Both the position numbers and the translations under genes were made by a program. The notes under the pieces were generated by a model. That model made no database searches and was not told where the DNA came from. It saw only the letters and a list, made by a program, of their open reading frames with translations. Of a stretch of 64,000 bases of DNA, positions 10,054 through 18,056 are shown piece by piece (position 1 is the stretch's first letter; every line of letters starts with the position of its first letter). Source of the stretch: Oscillospiraceae bacterium (GTDB lineage Bacteria; Bacillota; Clostridia; Oscillospirales; Oscillospiraceae); contig JAFTMI010000033.1 of NCBI GenBank assembly GCA_017452505.1, forward strand, positions 1 through 64,000. The letters are read 5' to 3'.

Positions 10054-11805
10054 TTACATCTTCTCCGGAGCAGAGAAGCCCAGGATATCAATGCAGGTTT
10101 CCAGCACCTGCTTGGCAAGGCCGATCAGGCTGATATAGCCGGCCTGCAAGTTTTTGTCCTCTTCGGTGAGGATGCGGGTCTCGTGGTAGAACTTATTCAC
10201 CGCGCCGGCCAGCTCATAGATATAAGCGCAAATGAGGTTGGGCGCAGCGCCTGCCAAAGCGGATTCCAAAGCAGGACCTGCCTTGGTGATGGCAAGCATC
10301 AGCTCCTTGGCATACACATTGGCAGGAGTCTGGATGGGCAGGTTCTCCCAAGCGCCGTATTTGGCCAAAATGGACTTGATGCGGACGATGGTATAGAGGA
10401 TATAAGGTCCGGTATTGCCCTCGAATGCGGCAAAGCGGTCCATATCGAACACATAGTCCTTGGTGGGCTGGTTAGAAAGGTCGCCGTACTTGAGAGCCGC
10501 CATAGCGATCTTTTGGGTGGTTGCCTCCACCTCGGATTCGTCTACGATCTTGTTCTCCACCACCTTGGCGCGAACGAAATCGGTCATTTCCTTGATCAGC
10601 ACTTCCAGGCGCATCACACCGCCGTCACGGGTCTTGAAGGGCTTGCCGTCGGCGCCGTTCATCGTGCCGAAGCCCAAATGCTCCACCAGATAATCCTCGG
10701 GCAGGATGCCTGCCTTCTTGGCGGCACGGAACACCTGCTCAAAATGCAGGCTCTGGCGCTTGTCGGTAATGTAGAACATCCGGTCGGGCTTAAAGTCCTG
10801 CATACGCTGGACCATGGTGGCAAGGTCGGTGGTTGCATAGATGGCAGAACCGTCGGACTTCACCAAAATGCAGGGAGGCACTTCCTTCTTATCGTCCTCC
10901 TTGGCAACGGGAATGACCCAAGCACCCTCGGACTGGACGGCAATGCCCCGGGCCTTCATATCCTCCACCATCGGAGGAATAAAAGGATCGGCATCACTTT
11001 CGCCCAGCCAGGCCTCAAAGTGGACATTTAAGTTATCGTAGATCTTCCGCATATCCGCCAGGGACAGGCGCATAATATGCTGCCACAAAGCCCGGTAGCC
11101 GGGTCTGCCCTGCTGCAGCTCAAAGGTTGCGGTGTGGGCTTTTTCCGCAAAGGCCTCGTCTTCCTTCTTCTTGGCGGAGGCGGCAGGATAGATCTCCTCC
11201 AGCTCGCTGATGGTGAAAGGTGCTTCCTCGGGATAAGGACCGGTAAAGCTCTCATCAAAATAAATGAGGTCCGGCTGACGCTCCTGTAATTCGGAGATAA
11301 TCAGACCCATCTGCAGACCCCAGTCGCCTAAGTGGATGTCGCCAATGGCATTGTAGCCGAAGAACTTAAAGAGGCGCTTGATGGACTCGCCGATGATGGC
11401 AGAGCGCAGGTGGCCGATGTGCAGGGGCTTTGCCACATTGGGTCCGCCGTAGTCCACAACCACGGTCTTGCCTGTGCCGAATTTCTCCACGCCAAAGTCG
11501 GTCGCAGCACGCATACCCTCCAGGTAATTCTGCAGGAAGGTATCGGACAGCTTCAGATTGATAAAGCCGGGCATAACCGCCTCAATCATAGAAAAGTCTG
11601 CCTTTTCCAGTTTTTCCGCCACCGCATTGGCGATCGCAATGGGTGCGCATTTATACTGCTTGGCAGCAGCCAAAGCGCCATTACACTGGTATTCGCACAG
11701 GTCCGGCCGATTGGACACGGTCACTCTGCCGAAAGAGGCTTCGTAACCGGCCTCTGCAAAGGCTTTTTGCATCTTAGCGGTGATAATATCCAAGATTTTT
11801 TCCAT
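10054..11805 (-). CDS. argS: arginine--tRNA ligase
   Basis: 583-residue class I synthetase charging tRNA-Arg. It has the N-terminal Add1 domain, the HIGH motif in AKPLHIGHLRSAIIGES, the ArgRS-specific GTMNGADGKPFKTRDGG in place of KMSKS, and a C-terminal anticodon domain (DALR type) with EGNTGPYILYTIVRIKSI. Start at 11805, behind AGAAGGAGAACTGAT; longer in-frame reading is not supported. The start lies one base after the abcF stop, so the two are cotranscribed behind the structured leader at 13421-13697. Confidence 0.96.
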   Translation of the reverse strand: MEKILDIITAKMQKAFAEAGYEASFGRVTVSNRPDLCEYQCNGALAAAKQYKCAPIAIANAVAEKLEKADFSMIEAVMPGFINLKLSDTFLQNYLEGMRAATDFGVEKFGTGKTVVVDYGGPNVAKPLHIGHLRSAIIGESIKRLFKFFGYNAIGDIHLGDWGLQMGLIISELQERQPDLIYFDESFTGPYPEEAPFTISELEEIYPAASAKKKEDEAFAEKAHTATFELQQGRPGYRALWQHIMRLSLADMRKIYDNLNVHFEAWLGESDADPFIPPMVEDMKARGIAVQSEGAWVIPVAKEDDKKEVPPCILVKSDGSAIYATTDLATMVQRMQDFKPDRMFYITDKRQSLHFEQVFRAAKKAGILPEDYLVEHLGFGTMNGADGKPFKTRDGGVMRLEVLIKEMTDFVRAKVVENKIVDESEVEATTQKIAMAALKYGDLSNQPTKDYVFDMDRFAAFEGNTGPYILYTIVRIKSILAKYGAWENLPIQTPANVYAKELMLAITKAGPALESALAGAAPNLICAYIYELAGAVNKFYHETRILTEEDKNLQAGYISLIGLAKQVLETCIDILGFSAPEKM

Positions 11806-11806
11806 A

Positions 11807-13411
11807 TCAGTTCTCCTTCTGCTGCGCCAGCCATTCCAGGTACTCGTCATAAGTGCCGTAGCGGTCAACGATTGTGCCGTCGGGCTGGAAGGCAATCACA
11901 CGGTTACAGGTAGACTGGAGCATTTCGTGGTCGTGGGATGCCAGCAGCACCACGCCGGTAAAGGCCTCCAGACCCTTGTTCACAGCCTGGATGGATTCCA
12001 TATCCAAGTGGTTGGTGGGCTGGTCCAGCAGCACCACATTGGCGCCGCTGAGCATCATCTTAGAAAGCATACAACGGACCTTTTCACCACCGGAAAGGAC
12101 ATTCACATGCTTGAATACATCGTCATTGCCGAAGAGCATACGGCCCAGGAAGCCTCGCAGGTACACATCGTCCTTCTTGGCAGAATACTGGCGGAGCCAA
12201 TCCACCAGCTCCATCTCGTTGCCCTCGAAATATTCAGAATTATCCTTAGGCAGGTAGCTGCGAATGGTGGAGATGCCCCACTTGATACTGCCTTCATCCG
12301 GCTCTAACTCGCCCATCAGGATCTGCATCAGCGCGGTCTGGGCCTTTTCGTTTTCGCCCACAAAGGCGATCTTGTCGTTCTTGCCCACAGAGAAATACAC
12401 CTTGTCCAGCAGCTTTTCCCCGTCCACGGTGACAGAAACATCGTTGACGGTGAGAATATCCTTACCCAGCTCCCGCTCGGGCATAAAGCCCACGAAGGGG
12501 TAACGGCGGGTGGAGCAGGGCATTTCCTCAACAGTCAGCTTGTCCAGCAGCTTTCTTCTTGCGGTTGCCTGCTTGGCCTTGGACTTGTTGGCGGAGAACC
12601 GCTGGATAAACAGCTGCAGTTCTTCAATCTTTTCCTGGTTCTTCTTGTTCTTGTTGCGGATCATGGCCTGGACCATCTGAGAAGACTCGTACCAGAAGTC
12701 ATAGTTACCCACATACATCTTGATCTTGCCGTAGTCGATATCCACGGTGTGAGTGCAGACGGTATTTAAGAAGTGCCGGTCATGGGACACGGCAATGACC
12801 ATACCGGGGAAATCCAGCAGGAAGTCTTCCAACCAGTTGATGGCTTCAATGTCCAGGTTGTTGGTAGGCTCGTCCAGCATAATGATGTCGGGATTGCCGA
12901 ACAGTGCCTGGGCCAGCAAAATCTTCACCTTTAGTCTGGGGTCGGTAGAGCCCATGGAATCATAGTGCATATCGGTGGGGATGCCCAGACCCTGGAGGAT
13001 CCGGGAAGCATCGGACTCTGCTTCCCAACCGCCCATCTCAGCAAATTCCACTTCCAGCTCGGAGGCACGCATACCGTCCTCGTCGGAGAAATCTTCCTTT
13101 TCGTAGATGGCATCCTTTTCTTTCATCACATCATAAAGATGCTGATTGCCCATAATGACAGTGTCCATAACGGTGTACTCGTCGTAGGCGTTTTGGTTCT
13201 GCTTCAGCACGGAAACACGCTTGTCCGGGTCTACGGTAACAGAGCCGTTGGTGGACTCCAGCTCACCGGTGAGGATACGCAGGAAGGTGGACTTACCTGC
13301 GCCGTTTGCGCCAATGATGCCGTAGCAGTTTCCGGGCAGGAACTGCAGGTCCACACGCTGGAACAGCCACTGGCCGCCAAATTGCATACCTAAATTATTA
13401 ACAGTAATCAT
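11807..13411 (-). CDS. ABC-F family ATPase (YkpA/YbiT-like) with one degenerate ATP site
   Basis: 534 residues, two ABC domains joined by a charged linker (about 245-300), no membrane segments. ABC-F proteins bind the ribosome. It resembles Bacillus YkpA (YVGNYDFWYESSQ, YLPKDNSEYFEG, VDWLRQYS). NBD1 has intact Walker A GANGAGKS (34-41) and Walker B MLDEP. NBD2 has an intact signature LSGGEK (439-444). The other composite site is lost: signature 1 is GSTDPRL (154-160), Walker A2 is GENEKAQT with Gln at 358 for Lys, and Walker B2 is LLDQP with Gln464 for the catalytic Glu. Ribosome site AAGGAG; first gene of the operon with argS. Confidence 0.92.
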   Translation of the reverse strand: MITVNNLGMQFGGQWLFQRVDLQFLPGNCYGIIGANGAGKSTFLRILTGELESTNGSVTVDPDKRVSVLKQNQNAYDEYTVMDTVIMGNQHLYDVMKEKDAIYEKEDFSDEDGMRASELEVEFAEMGGWEAESDASRILQGLGIPTDMHYDSMGSTDPRLKVKILLAQALFGNPDIIMLDEPTNNLDIEAINWLEDFLLDFPGMVIAVSHDRHFLNTVCTHTVDIDYGKIKMYVGNYDFWYESSQMVQAMIRNKNKKNQEKIEELQLFIQRFSANKSKAKQATARRKLLDKLTVEEMPCSTRRYPFVGFMPERELGKDILTVNDVSVTVDGEKLLDKVYFSVGKNDKIAFVGENEKAQTALMQILMGELEPDEGSIKWGISTIRSYLPKDNSEYFEGNEMELVDWLRQYSAKKDDVYLRGFLGRMLFGNDDVFKHVNVLSGGEKVRCMLSKMMLSGANVVLLDQPTNHLDMESIQAVNKGLEAFTGVVLLASHDHEMLQSTCNRVIAFQPDGTIVDRYGTYDEYLEWLAQQKEN

Positions 13412-13420
13412 CTCAAACTC

Positions 13421-13697
13421 CTTAGCCTGGCCAATATAATCCGAACCCGCCTAAGGGTGCGTCTGATTGGCTCAGTCGTCATTATATTCATTGATGGGCG
13501 TCAGCCCATCGGCTTCCTATGCTTCGCCTGAACCATTCATCCATCCCCCTTAGGTCGCAGATTCCTGAGCTACGGGGCAGTTCTAAGGCAAGGCACCGCT
13601 TCGCAGATGGGCTTGCCGCCCTTCAAGAAGCGGTAACGAGGCATTGGGACTGCCCCGCGGCTCAGGAACGGGTTTGGATTATATTGGTCAGGCTAAG
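13421..13697 (-). ncRNA. structured leader RNA of abcF-argS (three-way junction), or MITE-like insertion
   Basis: The 277 bases between the promoter and the abcF ribosome site fold almost completely. P1 pairs 13421-13448 with 13670-13697 (26 of 28). P2 pairs 13561-13581 with 13649-13669, with an inner stem ACCGCTTC/GAAGCGGT. P3 pairs 13450-13457 with 13547-13554, then GGCTCAG/CTGAACC and the hairpin GATGGGC/GCCCATC. Departures are mainly A-C and G-U (in RNA sense). The 3' strand of P1 ends in the abcF AAGGAG site, so opening P1 could control translation. No T-box consensus is present. I know no matching family. A MITE with 28-bp terminal repeats is the alternative. Confidence 0.6.
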
Positions 13698-13718
13698 CAC
13701 ATAAATATTCATTGTAAT

Positions 13719-13746
13719 TGTAGCAGAAAATATAGAATAATCAAGG
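13719..13746 (-). promoter_or_regulatory. promoter of the abcF-argS leader transcript
   Basis: On the minus strand TTGATT, a 16-bp spacer and TACAAT place transcription start about 15-20 bases before the P1 stem of the leader RNA. Confidence 0.6.
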
Positions 13747-13781
13747 GGAAACTACCAAAAACAGATACCCTACGCAAAAAT

Positions 13782-13932
13782 CGGTCATTCCGAGGGCATT
13801 TATGCCCGTGGGAATCCCCATCACAAGAGGGAGATTGCCACACCACTGCGCCCGCAGGCGCGTGCAGAGCGCAACCGCCGCGTAGCGGCGGCTCTTAGCG
13901 CGTCGCTGTGGCGCACTGGTTCGCAATGACCG
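13782..13932. repeat. dispersed repeat, family A, copy 2 (long form)
   Basis: 151 bp with ends CGGTCATT/AATGACCG and the shared GTGGGAATCCCCATC and GGGAGATTGCCACACCA blocks. Compared with copy 1 it carries about 55 extra bases rich in palindromes, such as CCGCCGCGTAGCGGCGG. Confidence 0.85.
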
Positions 13933-13941
13933 CTATTTGCT

Positions 13942-14775
13942 TTATTCAAATCGTCTTGCGTAGCCGCAGCGGCGGCACAGTTCCTCCACCGCCTCTTTCC
14001 GGGAAAAGCCCTCATAAATAGCCTTAGCCCGGGGGCTTTGGAGGATTTCCTCCATATCTTGTTCAAACAGGTTTCCCAAAGCCAAATCTCCCTCGTGGTC
14101 CAGGCAGCAGGGCACTACCGTGCCATCCCAAAGGACACCCAACTGATCCCGCAGGCCATAGCAAAACAGCTTCTCTGACCCTTCCGGGGCCCCAAGGTCC
14201 GGCCAATCGAATTTTTCGCCGTATTCTAAAAACACACGGTCTGCGATCCGCGTCCCCCGGTTCTCCACCACCCAGGGTTTTGGGAACGCCTGTTCCATTG
14301 CCGAAAGAATTTTTTCATTTTTGGCATCTGCGCCGCCCTTGTTCCACAATCGATAGACAACCAATTTCTTCCCCTCTGCCGCCTTACCGAACCGGAAGCA
14401 ATCCGCCAAGTATTCCTCAAAAGGAACTGCCAAATCATTGGCCTCAAAGGCGTGGAGGGAAATATTGATCTTGTGAAGACCGGGGGCAGATAGCAGCATT
14501 TCCTGCTGCTTGGCAAGGAGTGTTCCGTTGGTGGTTAAAATCACGCGAAAACCCTGCCCGTGGGCAATTTCCAAAAATTCCGCTAAATGGGGGTGGCACA
14601 AGGGCTCACCCATAATATGAAAGTAAAGAAACTCCGTATAGGGCCGCAGCTTGGGCAAAAGCTTTGCAAAATCCTCAGGGGTCATACGCCCGGGGCTGCG
14701 CTTTGTGCCGGGGCAGAACGCACAGCTTAAATTACACAGATTGGAAATCTCCACATATATTTTCCGAAAACGCAT
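13942..14775 (-). CDS. radical SAM/SPASM domain protein
   Basis: 277 residues. CNLSCAFC (about 13-20) is the CxxxCxxC motif for the SAM-binding 4Fe-4S cluster. A Cys-rich SPASM-like tail (FCYGLRDQLGVLWDGTVVPCC...LALGNL...CRRCGYARR) would hold an auxiliary cluster. SPASM proteins modify peptides or proteins or act as sulfatase-maturing enzymes; no substrate peptide gene is evident nearby. Likely single-gene unit; a hairpin at 14793-14815 separates it from the lipoprotein gene upstream. Confidence 0.88.
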   Translation of the reverse strand: MRFRKIYVEISNLCNLSCAFCPGTKRSPGRMTPEDFAKLLPKLRPYTEFLYFHIMGEPLCHPHLAEFLEIAHGQGFRVILTTNGTLLAKQQEMLLSAPGLHKINISLHAFEANDLAVPFEEYLADCFRFGKAAEGKKLVVYRLWNKGGADAKNEKILSAMEQAFPKPWVVENRGTRIADRVFLEYGEKFDWPDLGAPEGSEKLFCYGLRDQLGVLWDGTVVPCCLDHEGDLALGNLFEQDMEEILQSPRAKAIYEGFSRKEAVEELCRRCGYARRFE

Positions 14776-14792
14776 ACTGCCTCCTCAAATAC

Positions 14793-14815
14793 AAAGCGCC
14801 CCATCGGGGCGCTTT
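14793..14815 (-). terminator. terminator-like hairpin after the LRR lipoprotein gene
   Basis: Perfect 10-bp stem AAAGCGCCCC/GGGGCGCTTT with a 3-base loop, five bases past the lipoprotein stop. The T run on the minus strand is weak. Confidence 0.6.
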
Positions 14816-14819
14816 GGGT

Positions 14820-16202
14820 TTATTCTTTGGTATTTACGGTGTAATTGCTGACCATATAATCCCAGTTTGTGCCCTTGGTGATCTTATCCCACTGGGCCTG
14901 CTTGCCTTGGAAATCGATAGTCTGCAGCTTCTTGCATCCGCTGAACGCTTCCTCGCCAATCTTGGTCATGCTGGCAGGAACGGTAACCGTGTAAAGGTTG
15001 GAACAGCCGGCGAAAGCCCGTTTGTTGATACGGGTCACGCTGTTGGGAATGACAACATTGCTCAAAGCCGAGCATCCGGCGAAGGATGCCTCACCGATGG
15101 CAGAAACACTATCGGGAATGGTCACAGTGCCCAAATTGGTGCAATCCTCAAAGGCGTTGTTGCCGATCTCGGTAACAGTCTTGCCAATGACAACTTCCGA
15201 AAGCCCGGATGCGCCCTGGCATACATAGGCAGGCACCTTCTTGCCGCCGAAGACTACCTTTCTGATCCAGGTAGCGCCAAAGATGGGTGCGGTCTCATTG
15301 GCATAATCGCTGTTGTAATACACAGTATCCAGCTTATCTGCCTGGAAGAATATCTGTGTACCGATCTTCTTTACACTTGCAGGAACAGTGAATTCCTTAA
15401 TTCCGGAATCGTAGAAGGCCCGGTCGCCGATCTCTGTAACGGAGCTGGGCAGAATGATCTTCTCCACCTTGGCGCAGCCGGCAAATGCCTTCTCGCCGAT
15501 GGCGGTAACCGCGCCGCCCTCATAGGCCCCGGGAATGTAGATCACAGTATCCTTACAAGTGCCGATGCCGGTAACGGTATAGGTTCCATCCTGATTCTGC
15601 TTGAATGCCAGGCCGGTAGTGCCGGTAGTGGGAATTTCTGCGGTAGCCAGCACCTCTTTGCATACATCGCACTCCTGGTGGGTCTTGCCGGGCTCTGTGT
15701 TGGTAGCCTGCTTATCCAGGATCCATTCACCGGGGGTATGGCCCGTCTTGGGAATGGGGATGTTTGCCAGCCGGGTCTTGCACATGGTGCACTCTATGTA
15801 CTGATTGCCTTGCTCCAGGCAGGTGGCTTCCTTCTCCAAGATCCAGTCACTGGAAATATGGTCGATCTTCGGGGTGACCTCGGCAGGTCCTACAAACCCA
15901 CACTCTTCGCATTCCATATGCTGGCTTCCCTGGATCCGGCAGGTAGGCTCTTTGTCCACCACCATCTTGGCATCGGGGTGCTCACAGGTGGGCTCGGTGG
16001 ACTCGGTAGTCTCCTCCGTGGGAGCCTGGGTGGGGGCGGTAGTCGCCTCGGTGGACTGGGTGGCCTCCGTCATCACGGTGGGCTCAGTGGTTGCCTCAGT
16101 GGGGGCAGGCTTTTTCTTTTTACCGCAGGCAGCGAAGCTCAGCAGCAAAACCGCAACCAGGCTGACCATCAGCAATGCCCGTAAAATCTTCCTCGTTTTC
16201 AT
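14820..16202 (-). CDS. BspA-type leucine-rich-repeat lipoprotein
   Basis: 460 residues, lipid-anchored at the surface. Order: lipoprotein signal with lipobox SFAAC (about 22-26); Thr/Pro/Glu-rich linker (about 30-72); three Cys-containing repeats of about 40 residues, each with a CxxC pair (ECEEC, ECTMC, ECDVC); then six or more LRR_5 (BspA-type) repeats (IGEKAFAGCAKVEKIILPSSVTEIG...). Such repeats typically mediate adhesion to host or polymers. TIP-rich linkers like this recur in three other genes of the window (26269, 38867, 44669). The minus-strand promoter TTGCTT-17-TATACT lies near 16250. Confidence 0.88.
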   Translation of the reverse strand: MKTRKILRALLMVSLVAVLLLSFAACGKKKKPAPTEATTEPTVMTEATQSTEATTAPTQAPTEETTESTEPTCEHPDAKMVVDKEPTCRIQGSQHMECEECGFVGPAEVTPKIDHISSDWILEKEATCLEQGNQYIECTMCKTRLANIPIPKTGHTPGEWILDKQATNTEPGKTHQECDVCKEVLATAEIPTTGTTGLAFKQNQDGTYTVTGIGTCKDTVIYIPGAYEGGAVTAIGEKAFAGCAKVEKIILPSSVTEIGDRAFYDSGIKEFTVPASVKKIGTQIFFQADKLDTVYYNSDYANETAPIFGATWIRKVVFGGKKVPAYVCQGASGLSEVVIGKTVTEIGNNAFEDCTNLGTVTIPDSVSAIGEASFAGCSALSNVVIPNSVTRINKRAFAGCSNLYTVTVPASMTKIGEEAFSGCKKLQTIDFQGKQAQWDKITKGTNWDYMVSNYTVNTKE

Positions 16203-16294
16203 ATCATCGCTCCTTTTCGCTTTAAGGATTTATACTCTTTTTGTTCCTATAGTATAGCAAAAACCCGGTCAAAAAGCAAGTAGCCATATTTTCG

Positions 16295-16323
16295 TTGTAC
16301 TGAGGCGAAAATTGTGGTATAAT
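16295..16323 (+). promoter_or_regulatory. promoter of the DUF2156-GNAT operon
   Basis: TTGTAC (16295-16300), 17-bp spacer, TATAAT (16318-16323); AAAGGAG follows at about 16336. Confidence 0.7.
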
Positions 16324-16351
16324 GAGATTATACAAAAGGAGTGATACCTAT

Positions 16352-17260
16352 ATGTTGAATTTTACGGCTGTAAAGCCTGCGGATAAACAACTGTACGAAC
16401 CCTACCTGCGTTACTGCGCAGAGCGGGGCTGTGAGTACAGCTTTGCCAATATGTATTTATGGGGACGGCAAAAGGCAACTTTTCACAATGGTAATTTAGC
16501 CTTTTTCTCTCAATTCTACCGAAAAAGCGTATATAAGTTCCCATTGGGCGAGAATCTGAAGCCCACTTTGGACGCCATCATTGCCGATTCCCGGGAGCGG
16601 GGTATTCCCTGCCGCATCACCTGTTTGACGGCTAAGGATAAGGAGCTTTTGGAAACCTGGTATCCGGAGCAGTTCTATTTTCAGCCGGACCGGGACAGCT
16701 ACGACTATGTATATTCCGTAGAGGCACTGGCAGACCTGAAGGGCAAAAAGCTCCAGCGCAAGCGCAACCACTGCAATCGGTTTTGGGATGCTTATCCGGA
16801 TACCACCGTCGAACCTATCACGGAGGACAACACCCCACAGGTGGAGAAGATGCTGGAAGATTGGTATGCCGCCAAGTTAGCCGCCGACCCCACTGCCAGC
16901 TTCTATTTAGAGCAGGCCGCCATCCGCCGTGCCTTGCAAAGCCGGGAGGAGCTGGGTATGGAGGGCCTTGTTCTACGACACGAAGGCAAGATCATTGCCA
17001 TGACCATGGGCTCTGCCCTGTCTGAGGACACCTTTGATATTCACTTTGAAAAGGCCGCGGATGGCTATGACGGGGCTTATGCCGCCATCAACCGGGAATT
17101 TGCCCGGTATCTGCGGGAGAAATATCCCAAGCTCCAATGGCTGAACCGGGAGGACGATATGGGCATCGAGGGCCTGCGGAAGGCAAAGCTGTCCTACTGC
17201 CCGGACAGACTCATTGAGAAGTGGTGGGCATGTTTGAAAGAGGAAGGCTATGATTGCTGA
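16352..17260 (+). CDS. DUF2156 protein (phosphatidylglycerol-lysyltransferase C-terminal domain-like)
   Basis: 302 residues from the ATG at 16352 behind AAAAGGAGTGATACCTAT. It is the soluble, double-GNAT-fold DUF2156 domain seen at the C-terminus of MprF-type aminoacyl transferases, here standing alone without any membrane helices. Motifs: RYCAERGCEYSFANMYLWG, LKGKKLQRKRNHCNRF, INREFARYLREKYP and LNREDDMGIEGLRKAKLSY. The substrate is unknown; aminoacyl-tRNA-dependent transfer is an inference from the fold. It overlaps the GNAT gene by 11 bases, so the two are translationally coupled. Confidence 0.87.
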   Translation: MLNFTAVKPADKQLYEPYLRYCAERGCEYSFANMYLWGRQKATFHNGNLAFFSQFYRKSVYKFPLGENLKPTLDAIIADSRERGIPCRITCLTAKDKELLETWYPEQFYFQPDRDSYDYVYSVEALADLKGKKLQRKRNHCNRFWDAYPDTTVEPITEDNTPQVEKMLEDWYAAKLAADPTASFYLEQAAIRRALQSREELGMEGLVLRHEGKIIAMTMGSALSEDTFDIHFEKAADGYDGAYAAINREFARYLREKYPKLQWLNREDDMGIEGLRKAKLSYCPDRLIEKWWACLKEEGYDC

Positions 17261-17981
17261 TTTACGAAAGCTGTGGCAGGAGGCCTTTAACGACCCCGAC
17301 GACTTTACAGACCTGTTTTTTTCTGTGGGATATTCCCCGGAGCGGTGTCACTATATCGCAGAAAACGGCACACCGGTCAGCGCCCTTTATTGGTTTGATT
17401 GCAGCTTGAACGGCCACAAAATAGCCTATATTTACGGTGTGGCCACCCTGAAAAGCCACCGGGGCAAGGGTCTTGCCGGGAGGCTGCTGAACGAAACCCA
17501 CGAAATTTTGCGAAGCCAAGGGTATGCCGGGACGGTTTTGGTTCCCAGCGGCGCATCTCTCTTTGATTTCTACCGTCAATTCGGCTATGAGACCGCTACC
17601 ACCGTATCAAGATTTACCTGCGAGCCAGGCGATGCACCCACACCCCTCCGGGAAATCACACCGGAGGAATACACCAGGCTTCGCTCTGTTTATTTGCCGG
17701 AAGGCGGCGTGGTGCAGGAAGGACAAGCTATGGTTTTCCTGGCAGGCTACTGCCGCTTTTATGCCGGCGAGGATTTTCTGCTGGTTTGCGAAGCTTCACC
17801 GGATGGTCTTTTTGCCCAGGAATTCCTGGGGAACACCCAGGCCGCTCCGGGAATTCTCAAGACTTTGGGCTTTGCCAAAGGTCGTTTCCGTACGCCCGGT
17901 ACGCAGAGTGATTTTGCTATGTGGCTGCCTTTCCGGAAAGATTGCCCTATGCCCGGTTGGTTTGGCCTGGCGCTGGACTAA
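17250..17981 (+). CDS. GNAT-family N-acetyltransferase
   Basis: 243 residues. The acetyl-CoA loop is VATLKSHRGKGLAGRLLNET (about 68-87), followed by GASLFDFYRQFGYE, typical of the Eis-like/long GNAT layout with a poorly conserved second half. The start ATG lies inside the end of the DUF2156 gene. The pairing of two acyl/aminoacyl-transfer folds suggests a shared small-molecule or peptide substrate (inference). Confidence 0.85.
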   Translation: MIADLRKLWQEAFNDPDDFTDLFFSVGYSPERCHYIAENGTPVSALYWFDCSLNGHKIAYIYGVATLKSHRGKGLAGRLLNETHEILRSQGYAGTVLVPSGASLFDFYRQFGYETATTVSRFTCEPGDAPTPLREITPEEYTRLRSVYLPEGGVVQEGQAMVFLAGYCRFYAGEDFLLVCEASPDGLFAQEFLGNTQAAPGILKTLGFAKGRFRTPGTQSDFAMWLPFRKDCPMPGWFGLALD

Positions 17982-17999
17982 AAAACAACTGCCGTTCTA

Positions 18000-18028
18000 T
18001 TGACATGGAAAAATAACGTTACTATACT
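18000..18028 (+). promoter_or_regulatory. promoter of the GH3 gene
   Basis: Consensus TTGACA (18000-18005), 17-bp spacer, TATACT (18023-18028). An ATG at 18003 would lie inside the -35 box, which supports the start at 18057. Confidence 0.75.
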
Positions 18029-18056
18029 AATCGTATCAAAAAATGCGAGGTGCATT

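Noticed and set aside
13421..13720. T-box or leader peptide for abcF-argS
   Set aside because: No T-box consensus. Short frames of 7, 16 and 18 codons exist in the leader, but none has a convincing ribosome site; the 16-codon one would begin at or before the transcription start.
14664..16184. 506-codon open frame antisense to the LRR lipoprotein
   Set aside because: Mirrors the repeats of the real gene; no ribosome site or recognisable domain.
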